Assembly (NCBI GenBank): GCA_035371905.1
Contig: DAORXQ010000070.1
Location: forward strand, 1-9,000
Direction of reading: 5' to 3'
DNA length: 9,000 nt
Source: a bacterium
GTDB taxonomy: Bacteria; Ratteibacteria; UBA8468; B48-G9; JAFGKM01
Shown here: one piece after another, positions 6,983 to 9,000 of the stretch
Position numbering within the stretch: position 1 is the first letter of the stretch
Layout: the number at the start of each line of letters is the position of its first letter
Position numbers and translations under genes: made by a program
Notes under the pieces: model-generated
What the model was told of the DNA's origin: nothing
The model's database searches: none
The model's input: the letters and a program-made list of their open reading frames with translations, nothing else

Positions 6983-7349
6983 CTTTTATTCCAAGTGCTT
7001 CTTTAACATCTTCTACTAACTCTGGATATTCCTGTTTTATGTTTTCAAGTAATTCTTTCAGTTTCTGTTTTTTCTCCTCAATATTTTTTCCAGAAAAAGA
7101 TAATTTTGGTGCTTTAAAGGAATAAACAATATCAACTAAAAGAGGTAAAAGCATAGCAATTGTTTTCGGGGAATATTCTTTTAAATCATCCTGCTGTAAT
7201 TTAAGCAAAATCTTTGTCATAATAACACTGGCAGTTTCTTTCAATACTCTTTCCCACTTCTGTGGATTTCTTATAATCTCCCTTAATTCCTTTAAATTTA
7301 AATCCTCTAACTTTACATCCTCTAAAATTGGTTTTGGTCTTCTCCCCAT
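6963..7349 (-). CDS. Terminase small subunit candidate
   Basis: From ATG 7349 the product has 128 residues (MGRRPKPILEDVKLEDLNLK...). It is mostly helical. 'LKELREIIRNPQKWERVLKE' is followed by 'VIMTKILLKLQQDDLKEYSP' and 'TIAMLLPLLVDIV', then a charged coiled coil 'NIEEKKQKLKELLENIKQEY' and an acidic-to-basic tail. Small terminases bind pac/cos DNA and form rings with a central helical domain, and this plan together with the 20-base overlap into terL supports the call. No clear helix-turn-helix is visible. A longer frame begins at ATG 7400, but its extra 17 residues translate promoter-like AT-rich DNA, so 7349 is chosen. No Shine-Dalgarno site precedes 7349, and the AT-rich box ends three bases upstream, so a leaderless or very short-leader message is possible. 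Confidence 0.6.
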   Translation of the reverse strand: MGRRPKPILEDVKLEDLNLKELREIIRNPQKWERVLKETASVIMTKILLKLQQDDLKEYSPKTIAMLLPLLVDIVYSFKAPKLSFSGKNIEEKKQKLKELLENIKQEYPELVEDVKEALGIKDGKNTN

Positions 7350-7352
7350 TTT

Positions 7353-7364
7353 AAAATATATAAT
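7353..7364 (-). promoter_or_regulatory. AT-rich box ATTATATATTTT before the structural operon
   Basis: This minus-strand 12-mer is identical to that at 3251-3262 and ends three bases before the start codon of the first packaging gene. It is preceded by TTTGAC. A weak upstream TTGTTA/TCTATT pair (about 7400-7372 on the minus strand) is the only conventional promoter-like match for the operon. The late operon promoter is therefore unresolved and may need a phage-specified factor (inference). Confidence 0.3.
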
Positions 7365-7382
7365 GTCAAAAAATAGATACTC

Positions 7383-7411
7383 TTGACAAAATCTTAACAA
7401 AAAGATATAAT
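7383..7411 (+). promoter_or_regulatory. Perfect sigma-70 promoter for the divergent operon
   Basis: TTGACA (7383-7388) and TATAAT (7406-7411) are separated by exactly 17 bases. The start codon of the first gene lies 25 bases after the -10, with AAGGAG (7425-7430) five bases before ATG 7436. A minus-strand TTGACA (TGTCAA at 7364-7369) faces it 13 bases away, making a dyad that a repressor could use. The host RNA polymerase should read this promoter without phage factors, as expected of an early promoter. Confidence 0.85.
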
Positions 7412-7435
7412 ATATTCTAAAATTAAGGAGATTTT

Positions 7436-7843
7436 ATGAACTCAACTTCACAAAAACTCGGACTAAACGATATAATAAACTACGCCTATAAACAATTCCG
7501 CATATTGTCAAAAAAATATCAAAAGAAATTTAATCTCCAATACGATGAAATTTCAGAGATGGAAAGTGTTTTTCTTCACGACCTCGGGAAATTAATAAGC
7601 AGTAAAGAAAAAATTGAGTTTATGAACCATAATACCTATTGGAAAAAATACCTTAAAAAGTTAACTCAAAATTCAATAAGAATTTATCTAAATGTTAAAA
7701 AGAAAAATAAAGACATCAAAGATAAAGTTATTAAAAACTCAATTATTTTACAAAATCCACCAACTTTTAATGAAGAGATAGAAAACCTGCTTTCCGAAGT
7801 TAAAAATGTTTTAAAATTCATCAGAGAAAAAATATTAGTATGA
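7436..7843 (+). CDS. Lys-rich hypothetical protein, faintly sigma-region-2-like
   Basis: This is the first gene of the divergent operon, with 135 residues. It is basic and predicted all-helical. Segments are 'DIINYAYKQFRILSKKYQKK' (12-31), 'YDEISEMESVFLHDLGKLIS' (36-55), 'YWKKYLKKLTQNSIRIYLNV' (68-87) followed by a lysine cluster (88-100), and a C-terminal helix 'EEIENLLSEVKNVLKFIREK' (113-132). The order of a helix, an acidic 'YDEIsEmE.vFlhdL.kl' segment, and 'YlkkltqNsIRiYL.vkkk' is reminiscent of sigma-70 region 2 or small sigma-like phage regulators. Canonical promoter-melting aromatics are not clear, and no region 4 follows. I do not assign a family; another DNA-binding or replication protein is equally possible. 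The start is secure: AAGGAG plus a perfect promoter. The stop overlaps the next gene's start. Confidence 0.75.
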   Translation: MNSTSQKLGLNDIINYAYKQFRILSKKYQKKFNLQYDEISEMESVFLHDLGKLISSKEKIEFMNHNTYWKKYLKKLTQNSIRIYLNVKKKNKDIKDKVIKNSIILQNPPTFNEEIENLLSEVKNVLKFIREKILV

Positions 7844-8181
7844 ATAAGGGGAATTATTACAAGAAAAAAACAAAAGAATTCCTTGAAAAACAAGGTTATG
7901 TAGTTGAATACCTTGAAAAAATACAGAGAATTTATACAAAAGGAAAACTTATTTTTGTTAAACGGGATTTGTTTGGAGCAGATTTAATAGCATTAAGTAA
8001 ACAAAAATGTTTATTTATTCAGGTTAAAAGCGGTGGAAAAAATACAGGAATAAATATTAAAAAAGCAATTGAAGAATTTAATAAATATCCCTTCCCTGAT
8101 TTTATTGATAGATGGATTGTTGTCTGGAAAGAAAGAGTTAAAGAACCTGAAATAATTGATATTAAAGAGATATTAAAATAA
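7840..8181 (+). CDS. PD-(D/E)XK nuclease-like protein (Holliday-junction-resolvase/Mrr type)
   Basis: The 113-residue product has the compact PD-(D/E)XK core. A first helix 'YYKKKTKEFLEKQGYVVE' (6-23) contains a glutamate and the 'kGY.ve' turn typical of resolvase-like nucleases. 'FGADLIAL' (45-52) supplies the metal-binding D48. 'LFIQVKSG' (58-65) supplies Q61-x-K63, where Gln replaces the more common Glu, as in Mrr- and TnsA-type enzymes. A later helix 'IKKAIEEFNKY' and the strand 'RWIVVWKERVKEPEII' (91-106) complete the fold. The likely reaction is metal-dependent cleavage of structured or branched phage DNA, for example before packaging, but the substrate is not shown by the sequence. It overlaps the upstream stop as ATGA, with no separate ribosome site, so it is translated by coupling. 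Confidence 0.75.
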   Translation: MNKGNYYKKKTKEFLEKQGYVVEYLEKIQRIYTKGKLIFVKRDLFGADLIALSKQKCLFIQVKSGGKNTGINIKKAIEEFNKYPFPDFIDRWIVVWKERVKEPEIIDIKEILK

Positions 8182-8212
8182 ATATAAAACATAAAAATTT
8201 TTAAGTTTTTTT

Positions 8213-8262
8213 ATTTTAACTCTTGATTTTAACCTGCTATTTAATCTTTTATTTAACTCTAA
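8213..8262 (+). repeat. Degenerate 12-13 base tandem array, ATTT(T)AAC units
   Basis: Units begin at 8213 (ATTTTAACTCTTG), 8226 (ATTTTAACCTGCT), 8239 (ATTTAATCTTTT) and 8251 (ATTTAACTCTAA). Their spacing is 13, 12 and 12 bases, a little over one helical turn. A further TTTTTAACACC follows at 8270. The shared core is ATTTWAAYYT. In this AT-rich context the array could be chance, but the regular phase resembles weak iterons or stacked protein sites. Confidence 0.35.
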
Positions 8263-8334
8263 TTTCGGCTTTTTAACACCTTTTTTAAGGCATTTTTACC
8301 CTGAAATTTTTATTATTTGTCATAACCAACAGGC

Positions 8335-8367
8335 GGGTGTGCGGGATGGCAGGGGTGGGGGGATGGG
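8335..8367 (+). other. Potential G-quadruplex
   Basis: Five G-runs lie on the plus strand: 8335-8337, 8343-8345, 8352-8355, 8357-8362 and 8365-8367, with loops of 5, 6, 1 and 2 bases. This satisfies the usual G3+N1-7 rule. Short inverted arms AACCAA (8324-8329) and TTGGTT (8385-8390) bracket it. It is the most GC-rich and strand-skewed part of an otherwise AT-rich window. Confidence 0.7.
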
Positions 8368-8580
8368 TCTGGTCGGTTTAAAATTTGGTTGTTTTTTGGC
8401 TCTAACTCAAAAAATAAGACAAGATTTTTATCGGGTTAATGATTTAATATTAACAAAAATTTTTTCTGGTCTTTAAATTTGAAATTTTACTCATCAACTA
8501 CTTTTAAAGGATGGATAACATAGGGGTATGGGTATTCTGGAAGATTTAAGTTATTAATAGTCAAGAAGTTAAAGTTATCT

Positions 8581-8595
8581 AAAAAGTTAACATAA
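8581..8595 (+). repeat. Repeat copy 1, AAAAAGTTAACATAA
   Basis: First of three copies of AAAAGTTAACATAA. The core GTTAAC is self-complementary and the flanks are partly symmetric, as for a dimer-binding site. Additional AAGTTA half-sites in the same orientation lie just upstream at 8548, 8566 and 8572. Confidence 0.65.
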
Positions 8596-8610
8596 TTTTT
8601 ATTATCCGAC

Positions 8611-8638
8611 ATTATAATCTAGAAGCAAGGAATATCAA
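8611..8638 (-). promoter_or_regulatory. Near-consensus minus-strand promoter
   Basis: On the minus strand TTGATA (8638-8633) and TATAAT (8616-8611) are separated by 16 bases. It would start RNA near 8604, running through repeat copy 1 and across the G-run cluster as its C-rich strand, towards the end of the nuclease gene. No convincing gene lies downstream in this direction within the noncoding stretch, so a noncoding or antisense RNA is the natural product if the promoter is active. Confidence 0.5.
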
Positions 8639-8672
8639 GGGTTTTCAGAATTTACTCTCAAAAATCAAATAA

Positions 8673-8689
8673 AACTATTGAAAATAGTT
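8673..8689. repeat. Perfect 7-base inverted repeat AACTATT-gaa-AATAGTT
   Basis: The arms 8673-8679 and 8683-8689 are exact complements across a three-base centre. It lies between repeat copies 1 and 2 and upstream of the minus-strand promoter. It could be an operator or a small hairpin; there is no following T-run, so it is not called a terminator. Confidence 0.5.
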
Positions 8690-8712
8690 GGTCTGGTGCT
8701 CTTCTGGATGGT

Positions 8713-8727
8713 AAAAAGTTAACATAA
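8713..8727 (+). repeat. Repeat copy 2, AAAAAGTTAACATAA
   Basis: Identical over 15 bases to copy 1 and in the same orientation, 132 bases downstream of it. It is followed by AGCAGG, unlike the other copies, so the conserved unit is the 14-15 base core only. Confidence 0.65.
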
Positions 8728-8768
8728 AGCAGGAATTTAAAATGCTTGATAGACAAGGGATTTCACAG

Positions 8769-8782
8769 AAAAGTTAACATAA
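8769..8782 (+). repeat. Repeat copy 3, AAAAGTTAACATAA
   Basis: A 14-base exact copy in the same orientation, 55-56 bases after copy 2. The base before it is G rather than A, which sets the 14-base limit of the shared unit. Confidence 0.65.
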
Positions 8783-8804
8783 AATGCGAGAGGCATAACT
8801 TTCA

Positions 8805-8818
8805 GTCAACTGTCAACT
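8805..8818 (+). repeat. Tandem GTCAACT pair
   Basis: Two exact, head-to-tail copies of GTCAACT (8805-8811 and 8812-8818). On the minus strand they read AGTTGAC twice and create a TTGACA, but no -10 sits at a suitable distance, so no promoter is called. It may be a small direct-repeat protein site. Confidence 0.35.
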
Positions 8819-8839
8819 CTACTTTTTCTCAATCAAACT

Positions 8840-8894
8840 ACTACATATAGTATTTTTTTAAAATAAAAACTACAACTTGTATTTTAAAAACAAG
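8840..8894. repeat. Imperfect 29-base-spaced direct repeat with an included dyad
   Basis: ACTACATATAGTATTTT (8840-8856) recurs as ACTACAACTTGTATTTT (8869-8885), 14 of 17 bases alike. The second copy runs into CTTGTATTTTAAAAACAAG (8876-8894), a near-perfect 19-base inverted repeat with one mismatched pair. It lies 60-110 bases upstream of the right-edge promoter, so upstream regulator sites are plausible (inference). Confidence 0.4.
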
Positions 8895-8933
8895 ATAGAA
8901 TGTATTTTTTCAGGACTTCTGGTATATTCTAAA

Positions 8934-8949
8934 TAGACAAGTATGTCTA
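8934..8949. promoter_or_regulatory. Operator-like palindrome TAGACA-AGTA-TGTCTA
   Basis: The six-base arms 8934-8939 and 8944-8949 are perfect complements around a four-base centre. The palindrome ends five bases before the -35 of the right-edge promoter, a place where a repressor or activator commonly binds. A single TAGACAAG half-site recurs at about 8750. Confidence 0.5.
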
Positions 8950-8953
8950 AAAC

Positions 8954-8982
8954 TTGACAAAAATATAAAAATAAGGTATAAT
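8954..8982 (+). promoter_or_regulatory. Second perfect sigma-70 promoter, driving a gene beyond the window
   Basis: TTGACA (8954-8959) and TATAAT (8977-8982) are separated by exactly 17 bases. It shares CTTGACAAAA and TATAATATAT with the promoter at 7383-7411, so the two are likely of one regulatory class. RNA would begin near 8989, so its gene starts beyond base 9000. Confidence 0.85.
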
Positions 8983-9000
8983 ATATACAGAACAAAAAAA

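Larger units (their letters stand above)
8182..9000. other. Gene-poor, repeat-rich control region (possible origin)
   Basis: No convincing gene lies in these 819 bases. The stretch is very AT-rich except for one G-run cluster. It contains a degenerate tandem array, a potential quadruplex, three copies of a 14-base repeat, several dyads, one minus-strand promoter and one perfect plus-strand promoter near the right edge. Directly after the nuclease gene only AT-only inverted repeats (ATAAAAA and TTTTTAT, about 8191-8213) are seen, so no firm terminator is called. Density of repeats plus location next to probable early genes suggests a regulatory and perhaps replication-initiation region (inference). 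Confidence 0.55.

Noticed and set aside
7350..7400. Longer start for the small-terminase candidate (ATG 7400)
   Set aside because: The extra 17 residues (MLRFCQEYLFFDIIYFK) are a translation of the AT-rich divergent promoter region and do not resemble the rest of the protein; the frame would also overlap the plus-strand promoter.
8280..8300. CCTT-TTTT-AAGG followed by CATTTTT as a terminator
   Set aside because: A four-base stem is too weak for intrinsic termination and it lies 100 bases after the last gene; left uncalled.
8339..8476. Plus-strand small frame from GTG 8339 or ATG 8363 to TAA 8474 (37-45 residues)
   Set aside because: It begins inside the G-run cluster, where Gly/Arg codons follow from base composition. 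The G-runs mimic a ribosome site, and no promoter is placed for it. It is more likely an accident of a stop-poor frame.
8182..9000. CRISPR array, tRNA or insertion element
   Set aside because: The repeats are too short and irregularly spaced for CRISPR, no cloverleaf or CCA end was seen, and there is no transposase or paired terminal inverted repeat.

Overview
The window is part of an AT-rich tailed-phage genome or prophage. Most of it is a packaging and head-assembly module on the minus strand (7349 down to 1). A two-gene operon is transcribed divergently from it on the plus strand (7436-8181), followed by about 820 bases of repeat-rich DNA with no convincing gene (8182-9000). The very low GC content, Lys/Ile/Glu-rich proteins and textbook TTGACA/TATAAT promoters point to a low-GC bacterial host. 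Nothing in the sequence identifies the host or proves a thermophilic source.

In transcription order, the minus-strand module encodes: a small-terminase candidate, large terminase (clear Walker A and nuclease motifs), a 76-residue protein that may have a PC4-like fold, the portal, a DUF5659-like protein overlapping the portal end, a small helical protein, an acidic scaffold, an N4-gp56/SU10-type major capsid protein with a probable Ig/FN3-like insertion, a 74-residue unknown, a head-tail adaptor, and the start of a podovirus-type tail/stabilisation protein cut by the window edge. Genes are packed with gaps of 2-60 bases or short overlaps and mostly have strong Shine-Dalgarno sites. Order and protein families suit a short-tailed (podovirus-like) virion with SU10-like head proteins. 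A GC-rich stem-loop sits just after the capsid gene.

The divergent operon starts from a perfect sigma-70 promoter (TTGACA, 17 bases, TATAAT). It encodes a Lys-rich 135-residue protein with a faint sigma-region-2 look, then a PD-(D/E)XK nuclease-like protein of the Holliday-junction-resolvase type joined by an ATGA overlap. These look like early or regulatory/DNA-processing genes.

The 8182-9000 region is the least ordinary part. It holds a degenerate 12-13 base tandem array, a G-quadruplex-capable G-run cluster flanked by short inverted arms, three copies of a 14-base AAAAGTTAACATAA repeat, a near-consensus minus-strand promoter, several short dyads, an operator-like 16-base palindrome, and a second perfect plus-strand promoter that must serve a gene beyond the right edge. 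It is best read as a control region and possibly a replication origin. No wholly new biological system can be demonstrated from this window alone.
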